A DNA stretch of 64,000 nt from Candidatus Sumerlaeaceae bacterium (lineage in GTDB: Bacteria; Sumerlaeota; Sumerlaeia; Sumerlaeales; Sumerlaeaceae): assembly GCA_019695055.1 (NCBI GenBank), contig JAIBAT010000105.1, forward strand, positions 16,605 to 80,604, read 5' to 3'. Both the position numbers and the translations under genes were made by a program. Below are positions 1 to 8,246 of this stretch, piece by piece (position 1 is the stretch's first letter; each line of letters starts with the position of its first letter). The notes below the pieces were generated by a model. The model was not told the origin of the DNA, ran no database searches, and saw nothing but the letters and a program-made list of their open reading frames with translations.

Positions 1-1
1 C

Positions 2-511
2 GCCCTTACGGGCCATATGGTGTTCTCTACGCTCCACACGAACGACGCGGCCGGCGCCGTGAGCCGTCTGCTTGACATGGGCATCGAGCCGTTCCTGGTG
101 GCAAGTTCCGTGGAGGGATTGCTGGCCCAACGCCTTGTACGCGTGCTCTGCAAGGAGTGCAAGCACACGTACACACCGTCGCCGGAGGTTTTGCGGCGGC
201 TCAGCCTGAACAACCTCAATACCGAGGGTGCGATTTTCATGAAGCCGGGTGGTTGTGAGAAGTGCCGTTACACGGGTTTCCGTGGCCGCACGGCCATCTA
301 TGAGATCATCAAGATCGACGAGGAAATCAAGCGGCTGATCGTGGACAGGCAGGCCTCCAACATTATCAAGAAGGCGGCCCTTGCGTCGGGAATGCGCACG
401 ATTCGCGAGGATGGCTGGCTGAAGGTCCGCGAGGGGACCACGACGATTGACGAAGTTTTGCGCGTTACCATGGAGGATGAGTTCGGCGGGTCGGCGTACG
501 ACGGCGAGTAG
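2..511 (+). CDS. gspE: Type II secretion / type IV pilus assembly ATPase, C-terminal part (GspE/PilB family)
   Basis: This is the C-terminal ~169 residues of the cytoplasmic hexameric ATPase that powers pseudopilus assembly; the gene begins before the window, and the frame is open from base 2. The visible part starts at the conserved [12 protein letters not shown] segment (the His-box region of secretion ATPases), followed by the paired-cysteine motif CKEC (near base 150) and CEKC (near base 255), which binds zinc in GspE/PilB proteins. The ending, with [16 protein letters not shown] and then a stretch like '[10 protein letters not shown]', is typical of the family. It is followed 38 bases later by gspF, so it is the first visible gene of the T2SS operon. 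PilB and GspE cannot be told apart by this fragment alone; the GspK-M-D neighbours favour GspE. Confidence 0.95.
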   Translation, partial: ALTGHMVFSTLHTNDAAGAVSRLLDMGIEPFLVASSVEGLLAQRLVRVLCKECKHTYTPSPEVLRRLSLNNLNTEGAIFMKPGGCEKCRYTGFRGRTAIYEIIKIDEEIKRLIVDRQASNIIKKAALASGMRTIREDGWLKVREGTTTIDEVLRVTMEDEFGGSAYDGE

Positions 512-549
512 GCCGTCTCACGCGCGAAACCACTTAGCGGAATCCAACC

Positions 550-1782
550 ATGCCCCTTTTTAGTTATACAGCCAAAGACACCTCCGGCCAGGTCATCAAC
601 GGCACGCTCGAGGCCGATACGACCAACATGGTGATTTCCCGCCTGCAGTCCATGGGGTATTTCCCGGTGCGGGTGGAAAACGAGTCGGAGAAGAAGGCTG
701 GTGCTGCGGCCGGTGCGGCAGCGGTGGCGCGACAATTTTCGCGCAAGGTGGGCATTAACGACCTGGCGACATTCAATAGGCAGCTGGCAGACCTTCTTGG
801 GTCGGGAATCCCACTGGTCAAGGCGCTCACGGTCATGCAGAATCAGACCACGAACGTGGGGCTGGTCGAGATTATCAAGCAAATCAACCAGGACGTGTCG
901 GGCGGGGATTCGCTGGCCGGTGCCATGTCGAAGCACCCCAAGGTTTTTTCCAAACTTTATACGGCCATGGTGAAATCCGGCGAGGCTGGCGGAATGATTG
1001 ACGTGGTGCTTTCACGCCTTGCGGATTTTGCGGAAACCGAGGCGGAGACGCGCTCGAAGATCAAGAGCGCCCTGGCCTATCCGGTGGTCATGATCGTGGC
1101 AGGTATTGGCGCCGTGATCATCATGATGACGGTCGTCATGCCCAAGATTTTAAAGATTTTCACGGAGTTGAATCAGGCATTGCCGCTGCCCACCCAGATC
1201 CTGATTTCCGCAAATAACGTTTTGCAGAACTATTGGTATTTCATATTGGGCGGGCTCATACTGCTGGTGGTGGGCGGCTGGCGCGCCATGAACACAGAGG
1301 AAGGCAAGCGCGCCATCGACACGGCGCTGATCAAGGTCCCGGTGCTTGGGGACATGATCGTGAAGAAGGAGATCGCCAACTTCTCGCGCACGTTCGGCTC
1401 GCTGCTCCATAACGGGGTGTCCATCCTGCCGGCCCTGGATATTGTCCACGAGGTGCTTGGAAACAAGGTGATTGCCGACGAGGTCGCCAAGATTCCGCTG
1501 AACATCACGCAGGGTGAGGGCGTGGCGGCACCGCTGAAGAAGTCCACGGTGTTTCCCCCAGTAGTGGTCAACATGATGGCGATTGGTGAGGAGACGGGGC
1601 GACTGGACGACGTGCTGCTCAAAATTGCGCGCAGTTACGAGACCGAAGTTGACCGAGCAGTCAAGACATTGACCGGCCTTATTGAGCCCATTATTATTCT
1701 GTTTATGGGGTTGGTTGTCGGGTTCATTGTCATTGCGATGCTGTTGCCGATCTTCTCCATCGATCCGAGCGCAAACGGGTAG
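550..1782 (+). CDS. gspF: Type II secretion inner-membrane platform protein GspF
   Basis: The 410-residue product has the layout of GspF/PilC platform proteins: a short soluble head beginning MPLFSYTAKDTSGQ, then two repeated GspF domains (about residues 70-195 and 270-395). Each has the characteristic small-residue helices (FNRQLADLLGSGIPLVKAL and FSRTFGSLLHNGVSILPAL) and each is followed by hydrophobic segments. Membrane spans are visible near residues 175-200, 225-245 and 380-402. The protein couples the GspE ATPase to the growing pseudopilus in the inner membrane. The length is normal for the family (about 400), and the gene lies between gspE and the pseudopilin genes as in most T2SS operons. 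Confidence 0.96.
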   Translation: MPLFSYTAKDTSGQVINGTLEADTTNMVISRLQSMGYFPVRVENESEKKAGAAAGAAAVARQFSRKVGINDLATFNRQLADLLGSGIPLVKALTVMQNQTTNVGLVEIIKQINQDVSGGDSLAGAMSKHPKVFSKLYTAMVKSGEAGGMIDVVLSRLADFAETEAETRSKIKSALAYPVVMIVAGIGAVIIMMTVVMPKILKIFTELNQALPLPTQILISANNVLQNYWYFILGGLILLVVGGWRAMNTEEGKRAIDTALIKVPVLGDMIVKKEIANFSRTFGSLLHNGVSILPALDIVHEVLGNKVIADEVAKIPLNITQGEGVAAPLKKSTVFPPVVVNMMAIGEETGRLDDVLLKIARSYETEVDRAVKTLTGLIEPIIILFMGLVVGFIVIAMLLPIFSIDPSANG

Positions 1783-1792
1783 GGGCGCACCG

Positions 1793-2368
1793 ATGGGACG
1801 CCAAAGCCTGACGATTCGCCAACGCGGCATGACGCTGCTGGAAATTCTCGTGGTCATTGTTATTCTTGTGGCGTTGTTGGCCATTTCGTTTCCCACGCTT
1901 CGTGCTGCAAACGAAAAGAACAAGCTGCGGGCGTCCGCACGGGAGATCATCTCCCTCATTAAATATGCACGGGCCGAGGCAATTTTTGGCCAGCGGATGA
2001 CGGAAGTTTTTCTCGACACAGACAAGCATGAGTTCTGGCTGGATCTTCGTATCCCGGACGAGAAGACGGGCGTTTACAAGCCGGGTGGAAAGCGGATGCA
2101 GCTCGAGCAGAAGCGACGCCTCAATGGAGGCGTGCGTTTTGACGAGGTCGTCACCAATGATGCCAATGTCATCAGGGACAAAGTCATTGCCATTGACCTG
2201 TACCCTGACGGGACTGCGTCACCAACGTTGGTCACCCTGCTGAATGAGCGGGCCGACAAGCGCATGACCATCGAAGTCATGAAATCCACTGCTCAGACTG
2301 AGGTGACGCCGGGAACTGTGGCCGAAAAGAGGGCCGCCGCCGAGGCAGCGGAAGGACAAGGCGGATGA
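1793..2368 (+). CDS. gspH: Minor pseudopilin GspH
   Basis: A 191-residue prepilin. Residues 1-12 are a basic leader, followed by the prepilin peptidase site and hydrophobic helix (RGMTLLEILVVIVILVALL), with Glu at position 5 of the mature protein. The segment ISLIKYARAEAIFGQ matches the GspH/FimT pattern in which an ARxEAI helix follows the spine. ATG 1793 was chosen because it puts a short leader in front of the cleavage site; the frame is open further upstream, but that stretch lies inside gspF and codes for no recognisable sequence. The stop overlaps the start of gspI by ATGA, indicating translational coupling. GspH is a minor pseudopilin; no gspG precedes it here. Confidence 0.88.
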   Translation: MGRQSLTIRQRGMTLLEILVVIVILVALLAISFPTLRAANEKNKLRASAREIISLIKYARAEAIFGQRMTEVFLDTDKHEFWLDLRIPDEKTGVYKPGGKRMQLEQKRRLNGGVRFDEVVTNDANVIRDKVIAIDLYPDGTASPTLVTLLNERADKRMTIEVMKSTAQTEVTPGTVAEKRAAAEAAEGQGG

Positions 2369-2859
2369 TGCGGCGCTTTCATTTTGTTCACCGTCGTGCA
2401 TGCGGTGGGTTTATCCTGCTCGAAGTGCTCATCTCGATGGTCATTCTTGGACTTTCGGTGGCGACCATCATGCGCTCCTTTACGCTTTCCATGAGTGCCG
2501 TTCGTCGCAATGATGTCACGACTCGGGGATGTGTCTTGGCGCAGAGTCTTCTCCAGGACCTGGAACTGAACCCGCCGAAATCGAAGAGCGTTCACGGGGA
2601 TTTCAGCGAGCAGGGATTTCCCGCTTACAGCTATGACCTGAAGTTTGACGAGGAGGAAATTCGTTACCGCGGTCTCAAGACCAAGGCAAAGGTCACGGAC
2701 CTCAAGCCGCTCAAGTATGGCAAGGTGGCAGTCTACTACAATGATCCGCGCCAGGAGCGCCCGGTGCTGGTGGTGGAGACGGAGTTTTATATCCCAACCT
2801 TTGAACGATTTGAGTACCGGTCAAAATTCCTTAATGAGTTGTTCCGCGATGAAAAATAA
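2365..2859 (+). CDS. gspI: Minor pseudopilin GspI
   Basis: A 164-residue prepilin-like protein. The leader MMRRFHFVHRRACGG is followed by FILLEVLISMVILGLSVATI, the class III signal and N-terminal helix with conserved Glu5. The following ~120 residues have the modest beta-rich make-up of GspI. The position between gspH (4-base overlap) and gspJ (11-base overlap) is the canonical one for GspI, which with GspJ and GspK forms the pseudopilus tip complex. The assignment rests mainly on gene order plus the prepilin signal, because the globular part diverges strongly among phyla. Confidence 0.82.
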   Translation: MMRRFHFVHRRACGGFILLEVLISMVILGLSVATIMRSFTLSMSAVRRNDVTTRGCVLAQSLLQDLELNPPKSKSVHGDFSEQGFPAYSYDLKFDEEEIRYRGLKTKAKVTDLKPLKYGKVAVYYNDPRQERPVLVVETEFYIPTFERFEYRSKFLNELFRDEK

Positions 2860-3817
2860 CCGCCCAAGCCATGGGCTGCGCCATCGCGGCTTTACTCTCA
2901 TCGAAGTCATGGTGGGAGTGGTGATCTTTTCGTTGGTGATGTCCGCGCTGTTTTTCTCGTTCCGCACGGCGGTTAAGACCTACCAGGTGGGCCTGACCCA
3001 TGCCGACGGAGATCAGGCGGCGAGATTTGTGATGGATACCGTTGCCGGCGATATGCGCAGCCTGTATTACAAGACGGCAAATGCCTACAACATCTCCCGG
3101 CGGTTTCGGGAACAACAGCAGGCGGAGCGTGAACGGCAGGCATTGCAAAGCGGAGTGAACATCTCGGCAGGCGAAGATCCGAACCTGCCCGAGCTTGGCC
3201 CCAAAATCGACCTCGGGTTCAAGTGCACGGACAATGCCGATACGGACGACCTGACTTTCGTACGGATGCAATCTCCAAAGCGCACCGAGGATCGCAAACC
3301 ATGGAACCTGGTGCGGCTGCGCTATTACGTCATGAATGGGAATCTTTACCGCAGCCAGGATGACATCAAGGCACCGGAAGTGGATGAGAAGGGGAACGAA
3401 ATCCCCAAACCATACCCCCCTCAGGTGGACAAGATTGCGAACAACGTCAAATCCTTTGACCTGAAATTCGGGTATTACTTTGAGGGCGAATGGCATGAAG
3501 CGCCGGAGTGGGATTCGGCGGTTACCAAGTACCGCAACGAGGTGCCTGACACCGAACAGGACAAGAAGAATCCCATGGCGAACGTGATGCCCAATCAGCA
3601 AAATCAGCAGGTTCCGCCGGACAATGTGCCGGCCTGGGCCAGCATCACACTGACCTTCAAGGATCCGAAGGACGACGAGAAGCTGAAGACCTTTCATCAA
3701 GTGGTGCAGTTGCCCCAGTCGCAGGAGACCTATGTGCCGGTGCAGGCGGATTCCACCCAAGCCACCACGCAGCGTTCGTGGTCTGGTTCCCGCGCCGCCG
3801 GGGGGAGGAACCGCTGA
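2849..3817 (+). CDS. gspJ: Minor pseudopilin GspJ
   Basis: A 322-residue prepilin-like protein with leader MKNNRPSHGLRHRG and then FTLIEVMVGVVIFSLVMSAL, a strong prepilin cleavage/N-methylation signal. ATG 2849 is taken as the start because it places a 14-residue basic leader before the cleavage site; the upstream extension of the frame is a gspI overlap artefact. The protein is longer than typical GspJ (about 200), with a charged, Gln/Pro-rich region near residues 240-270. It overlaps gspI by 11 bases, and its TGA shares one base with the gspK ATG. GspJ joins GspI and GspK in the pseudopilus tip; the role is inferred from order and family. Confidence 0.84.
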   Translation: MKNNRPSHGLRHRGFTLIEVMVGVVIFSLVMSALFFSFRTAVKTYQVGLTHADGDQAARFVMDTVAGDMRSLYYKTANAYNISRRFREQQQAERERQALQSGVNISAGEDPNLPELGPKIDLGFKCTDNADTDDLTFVRMQSPKRTEDRKPWNLVRLRYYVMNGNLYRSQDDIKAPEVDEKGNEIPKPYPPQVDKIANNVKSFDLKFGYYFEGEWHEAPEWDSAVTKYRNEVPDTEQDKKNPMANVMPNQQNQQVPPDNVPAWASITLTFKDPKDDEKLKTFHQVVQLPQSQETYVPVQADSTQATTQRSWSGSRAAGGRNR

Positions 3818-5145
3818 TGCTGGCCAACCGGGGAAAGTGGACCCGTCAAAAAGCCATGATCATGGTGCTGACTCTGTGGATTGTCGTTGTTCTTGGCGTG
3901 CTGGCTACTTCGCTGGCGTTTGATGTCCAGGTGAACTCGAAACTGGCCCTGATGCAGCGCGAGAAATTCCAGGCTTACAACCTTGCGCGATCCGCTGTGG
4001 CGCTGGGCATGGTGAATCTGCAGAACGACATGCTGATTGATTACCAGGAGAATCCCAATCAGCCGGTGGATTCGTTTGCCGATGTATGGGCCATGCGCGA
4101 TCGCCGCGAGAAGGATGTCGAGGTGGAGATGGGCAAGGGCACCTATGAGGTCCAGATCGTGGATGAAGAGGGGAAGATCAACATCAACCGGGCGAGTGCC
4201 TCGCTCATCAAGACCATCCTTGAGTACTATGACTACGAAGCGCCTGATAGCGAAACCATAGCCAATGCCATTGTGGACTGGCGCGACGCGGATGACATGG
4301 CCCTTGGCACAAATCCCGGCAAGGAAAACGAAGTTTACAGTGCCATGGGTGGCCAGAAAATCAGCTCCAAGACACTGCCCGAGGAACTAGCCGTCCAGTG
4401 TCCCAATGAGGATTACCTTACCATCGAGGAACTGCTGGACGTGTTTGATAACCTTGGGGTGGATCGTGAGATTTATTATGGCTATGATCCCGACGCCGAG
4501 GAAGCCCGGGAACTCAAGATGCGCAACGACGTGGCGATGGGCCACACGACGCGGGACAAGTCCAAGCGCAAGGTGCGCGGCAAGAAGGAGCAGCTGGCGC
4601 TGAAGGACATTTTGACGGTCCAGGGCTCTGGCCGCATCAACATCAACACTGCCAGTGAGGAAGTGCTGACCATCCTGTTTGCTGCGGCGACCGGCGGTTC
4701 CAACTTTGAAACAGCCGCCGCCACGGCCCGCAGCATCTGTGATTATCGTGGAGACAGAAAAACGGGTCATGCACCCGATCCGGAGGACGCCTTCAAGAGC
4801 GCGGCGGACCTGGCAAAGGTCTCCGGTGTGGACCAGAAGTTGGTTGGGTCCCTTGGAAATTCCGGGGCTCTTGGGGTCCAGATTGGTTTTAGTTCCAACG
4901 TGTTTACGGTAACGGGAATCGGGCGGGTGGGGAGCCAAAAGCAGACCGTAAGCGTGCTGGTAAATCGATTCCTCGAAACGTTCAACCCCGACGATGCCCA
5001 GCTGACCAGCAACAAGGGCAGTCTGCGGGGTCGGGCCAGCCGGGGAAATATGCGCAGCCGTATCAGCAGAACCGGCGGGGCCAACGGTGCCACTGACAAT
5101 CTCATTCGAAATCCCTCCATTCGGGTGTTGCAATGGATGGAATAG
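3817..5145 (+). CDS. gspK: Pseudopilus tip protein GspK
   Basis: A 442-residue protein with an N-terminal membrane helix (MIMVLTLWIVVVLGVLATSLAF, about residues 12-34). It lacks the usual Glu5, as is normal for GspK, the pseudopilin that caps the tip. Two helix-hairpin-helix-like GspK signatures are visible: GKININRASASLI (about residue 124) and GRININTASEEVLTIL (about residue 270), with the IVDWRDADD segment between them. ATG 3817 overlaps the gspJ stop by one base and is preceded by a GGGGGAGG ribosome site (about 3801-3808). Size and motifs are typical of GspK, which supports calling this locus a T2SS rather than a type IV pilus operon. Confidence 0.93.
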   Translation: MLANRGKWTRQKAMIMVLTLWIVVVLGVLATSLAFDVQVNSKLALMQREKFQAYNLARSAVALGMVNLQNDMLIDYQENPNQPVDSFADVWAMRDRREKDVEVEMGKGTYEVQIVDEEGKININRASASLIKTILEYYDYEAPDSETIANAIVDWRDADDMALGTNPGKENEVYSAMGGQKISSKTLPEELAVQCPNEDYLTIEELLDVFDNLGVDREIYYGYDPDAEEARELKMRNDVAMGHTTRDKSKRKVRGKKEQLALKDILTVQGSGRININTASEEVLTILFAAATGGSNFETAAATARSICDYRGDRKTGHAPDPEDAFKSAADLAKVSGVDQKLVGSLGNSGALGVQIGFSSNVFTVTGIGRVGSQKQTVSVLVNRFLETFNPDDAQLTSNKGSLRGRASRGNMRSRISRTGGANGATDNLIRNPSIRVLQWME

Positions 5146-5216
5146 GACGGAAGCATTGAATCCCGTGACGTTTGAAATGACCCCAGTTTTGGGCCGGAAG
5201 GCCGTAAAAGTCTGAT

Positions 5217-6947
5217 ATGGCCACTTTTGCCGCCATTGAATTTACCGAACTCGAAGCCCGGATTCTCGTGGGTGAGCGATCCCGCGGAAAGCTGTCGCTG
5301 CGGGGGCGCACGACCGTGCCCCTGCCAAGGATCGAGGAAGCCGCCGAGCGGATTGCCAACCGGGCCAACCTCCTTAAGGAGGCTTTCAAGACACTGAAAG
5401 CCAAGCCACAGGCGGTTCGGATTGTCATCCCGAAGAATTTCGTCATGGTTCGCACCGTGACGTTGCCCTCGGAAGCCGAGGAGGAGTTGGCGGGGATGGC
5501 CCGCTTCGAGGCGGAGCGGCACATTCCGTTTAACGCCGAGCGGCACATTGTGAGCCATTGCATCGTTCAGAAGACGGGTGTCCAGGGGAGCCAGGTGTTG
5601 TTGGCCGCGGTGGACGGACCGGTAGCCACTGAATATCTGGAAATTTGCCTGAAGGCCGGCCTGGCCGTGGAAAATTTCACGGTTTCCAGCCTCGCGACGT
5701 TTAATGCCCTGAATGCCGCCCAACCCGAGGCTGTCAAGGAACGCACGGTGGCGATCATAAATATCGGGTACGGCTCCACGGATTTCTCGATTGCCACGAA
5801 TGGTGTGCTGACGTTCACCCGCGCGGCGTCGGTGGGTCCGGCAAAGTTTGACGGCGCGGTGGACGGCAGCACGGGTCCCGCGCGAAAGTGGAGTGTGGGG
5901 GAACTCGCCCAACTCGACGCCATGGAACCGGATCGCTATTTTGCCCGCCTGCACTCGACGGTGGAGGCCGGCGAGCCCGGGTTGGCGGCACCCGCGCCGT
6001 TCTCACTGGATTCCAATATATTTCCGGCGCTTAGCGCGCCTCCTGAAACCAGTGCCGAGGCGGAATCACCCGAATACAAGGCGAACCTCGGCCTGCGGAA
6101 CGGTCTGCTGTTGCTCATCAAGGAAATGAAGCGGACCCACGAGTTTGCGCGCCGTGAGTTCAACTTTCCGGCGGTGGACCAGATTTATATTTGCGGAGAG
6201 GGGGCGCTCGTGCGGAACCTGCCGGAATACCTCCGGTTGAATCTGGGTGTACCCTGCACGGTTTTTGATCCGCTCGCGTCCCTGGGAGGAACGGGCGACT
6301 CGTCCGGCGGACCGGCAACGCTGTTTGCCTCCTGTTCGGGGGCCCTGCTGGGTGATGCCCAGCAGCAGGTTCGCGTCAATTTGCTGCCTTCAGACTATAT
6401 TGAGAAACAGAAAAAGCAGCGGTCCCAGCAGTCCTGGATCATTTCGGGGATCCTTGCCGTTGGCATGCTGGCGCTGGGATATATCTACCTCTACGACCTC
6501 TTTACGCACCAGGAGAAGATGCTGGAGGAATACACCCAGCTTAACAAGAAGATGAAATCCAAGGTGGTCGACCTTCAGGCCAAGGAAAGCCGCCTGAACA
6601 TCATCAAGCAGAACACGCAGGACAAGCACAGTGCCCTGGATGTGATCGAGCGAATCAGCGAGTTTACCTTCATACCTGATAGCGTTACTTTGACCCGGTT
6701 CGAGTATCAGAAAGACCAATATGTCAAAATTTCCGGACACGCCAAAGCCATTGCCGACGTGAATCGCATGCGCTCGGAACTGGAAAAGACGGGCTACTTC
6801 CAGGCTGTGACGATTGATGAAGGCAGTAACCGCCAAATGACTCTCCCGGCGCGCAGTGAGCCGGTTTTGGAGTATTCCATCACAGCCACTTTCCCTAAAC
6901 GTGAAACCAAGAAGAGCGGCACGGCTCCCGCTAAGGACAAGGTCTGA
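5217..6947 (+). CDS. gspL: GspL-type assembly platform protein: PilM-like ATPase fold fused to a PilN-like domain
   Basis: The 576-residue product has two parts. Residues 1-385 resemble the actin/FtsA-like cytoplasmic domain of PilM and GspL, with the blocks PSEAEEELAGMARFEAERHIPF and then VAIINIGYGSTDFSI (phosphate-binding-like DIGxxxTD region). Residues 404-426 form a membrane helix, followed by a predicted coiled coil (about 428-470) and a small ferredoxin-like periplasmic domain ending near residue 555. That C-terminal half is PilN-like. GspL is classically equivalent to PilM+PilN in one chain, so the fusion fits the T2SS assignment. A long insertion around residues 220-290 separates subdomains. 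It links cytoplasmic GspE to the GspM partner encoded immediately downstream (1 base apart). Confidence 0.88.
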   Translation: MATFAAIEFTELEARILVGERSRGKLSLRGRTTVPLPRIEEAAERIANRANLLKEAFKTLKAKPQAVRIVIPKNFVMVRTVTLPSEAEEELAGMARFEAERHIPFNAERHIVSHCIVQKTGVQGSQVLLAAVDGPVATEYLEICLKAGLAVENFTVSSLATFNALNAAQPEAVKERTVAIINIGYGSTDFSIATNGVLTFTRAASVGPAKFDGAVDGSTGPARKWSVGELAQLDAMEPDRYFARLHSTVEAGEPGLAAPAPFSLDSNIFPALSAPPETSAEAESPEYKANLGLRNGLLLLIKEMKRTHEFARREFNFPAVDQIYICGEGALVRNLPEYLRLNLGVPCTVFDPLASLGGTGDSSGGPATLFASCSGALLGDAQQQVRVNLLPSDYIEKQKKQRSQQSWIISGILAVGMLALGYIYLYDLFTHQEKMLEEYTQLNKKMKSKVVDLQAKESRLNIIKQNTQDKHSALDVIERISEFTFIPDSVTLTRFEYQKDQYVKISGHAKAIADVNRMRSELEKTGYFQAVTIDEGSNRQMTLPARSEPVLEYSITATFPKRETKKSGTAPAKDKV

Positions 6948-6948
6948 C

Positions 6949-7557
6949 ATGGCACTCCAGGCACGCGAAATGAAGATTCTCTGGCTGACGGTGGCCCTAT
7001 CCGGCGCCGCGCTGCTGTGGATGTACGGCATCAGCCCCCTGTATGACGGCTATACAGAATTGGCGGAGAAACTGGACCGCGAGGCTGCCCGCTACAAAAG
7101 CAATATCGAGATTGTGGGCCGCGAAAAGGCAATCGAGGAGGCCTATCAAAAGGTCGAGGCGACCTTCCCTTCGGAAGTTGAAGGAAAAGTGCCGGAAGAT
7201 TCCTTCATTGAGGATGTCGACACTGCTGCGAGTACGATTTTGCCAGCCAGCCGTCGAACGGGTGGCATGTCTGTCAAGGCGGAGGAGATCAAGGACGTCA
7301 ATGGGTACGAGTTTCTCGTGCTGAATTTCGGCACGACAGGCGAGCTTCCTGGCATTGCGACGTTGCTGAAATCCTTCGATGCGAAAGGCTTTCTGGTCAA
7401 GAGCATCACCCTTGCCCAAAACCGGGGGGTGGATAACCCGGAGCTCAAATTGGATATGACGTTGGCCCGCATCGTGAAGCTGGAGGAAGAGGGGGACGCA
7501 CCGGCTGGACCGGGGCGCAAACTCAGAAAGCCACAAGGCGGAGGATCTGCCAAGTGA
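6949..7557 (+). CDS. gspM: Type II secretion platform protein GspM (PilO-like)
   Basis: A 202-residue bitopic inner-membrane protein: short N-terminus, membrane helix at about residues 9-27 (ILWLTVALSGAALLWMYGI), a predicted coiled-coil stretch (about 30-75), then a small ferredoxin-like domain. This is the GspM/PilO architecture. ATG 6949 follows the gspL stop by one base, and the gene's own stop overlaps the next start. GspM pairs with GspL in the inner-membrane platform. The sequence is weakly conserved in this family, so the call depends on topology and gene order. Confidence 0.8.
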   Translation: MALQAREMKILWLTVALSGAALLWMYGISPLYDGYTELAEKLDREAARYKSNIEIVGREKAIEEAYQKVEATFPSEVEGKVPEDSFIEDVDTAASTILPASRRTGGMSVKAEEIKDVNGYEFLVLNFGTTGELPGIATLLKSFDAKGFLVKSITLAQNRGVDNPELKLDMTLARIVKLEEEGDAPAGPGRKLRKPQGGGSAK

Positions 7558-8090
7558 AACGCCAGGAAATCCTCCTTAACCTGACCCTATTGACGGCGAT
7601 TGGCGCGCTGACCTTTTTGATTTTTTCGGAAGGGGAGGACTTGCCGTCCCTGCCGTCGGCGCCGGCAAACCTGGCGTCGAATTCCGGTGTTGGTTCGAAG
7701 ACAGAGACTTCCTTCGTGCCGGCGGCGACCAGCAAGAAATTTGATGATTTCGGGAACAAGGAAATCTTCCGGGCGATCATGACTCCCACTCCCACTCCGC
7801 CCCCGGCAACCCCCAAGCCCAGCCCCACCCCCAATATCAGCGTTGTGCTGGGGAACTGGAAATTATCCTCCGTGGACGGCGGTGAGGCCACGATCGAGGA
7901 CAAGACAAAGGCAAACAACCCGGATGGTGCGTTTTTTACGATGAAGGTTGGCGAAGCACACCCCGTGGAGGTGGACAAGGGTGTCATGGGGAAGGCTGTG
8001 CTCAAGAAAATCGATGAAAGCGGCGATACGCCGTCAGTATCCTTTGAATTGGACCCGAGTACTGGTGAAGTCTACAAAATCTCCATGTAA
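7554..8090 (+). CDS. GspC/PilP-like inner-membrane linker protein of the T2SS
   Basis: A 178-residue protein starting with GTG, which overlaps the gspM stop. It has one N-terminal membrane helix (about residues 7-24), a Ser/Ala-rich stretch, a short Pro-Thr linker (residues 76-94, TPTPPPATPKPSPTP), and then a small beta-rich domain (about 95-178). GspC and PilP proteins share this layout: anchor, flexible Pro-rich linker and HR domain that docks on the N0 domain of the secretin. No PDZ domain is present, which makes it closer to PilP or a short GspC. The position directly before the secretin gene fits. The exact orthology is not settled. Confidence 0.65.
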   Translation: MKRQEILLNLTLLTAIGALTFLIFSEGEDLPSLPSAPANLASNSGVGSKTETSFVPAATSKKFDDFGNKEIFRAIMTPTPTPPPATPKPSPTPNISVVLGNWKLSSVDGGEATIEDKTKANNPDGAFFTMKVGEAHPVEVDKGVMGKAVLKKIDESGDTPSVSFELDPSTGEVYKISM

Positions 8091-8246
8091 TGCCGCACCC
8101 TTGCGGGGCGACGCAGTGCTGACGGTTGGGCGGTTTGGAACCCAGTCCAACCTCCGCAATTTCAGCCACCTGCGCCCTTTTGGGCTTGCGCTGGGGAAAT
8201 CCATGCGGGAAACGTCTCAGACTAAGTTTATGAAAATGGAAGTCCC

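Noticed and set aside
298..936. Minus-strand open frame of 212 residues at the gspE/gspF boundary
   Set aside because: It is antisense to the ATPase and GspF coding frames, its sequence has no protein-like pattern, and both sense frames are strongly conserved.
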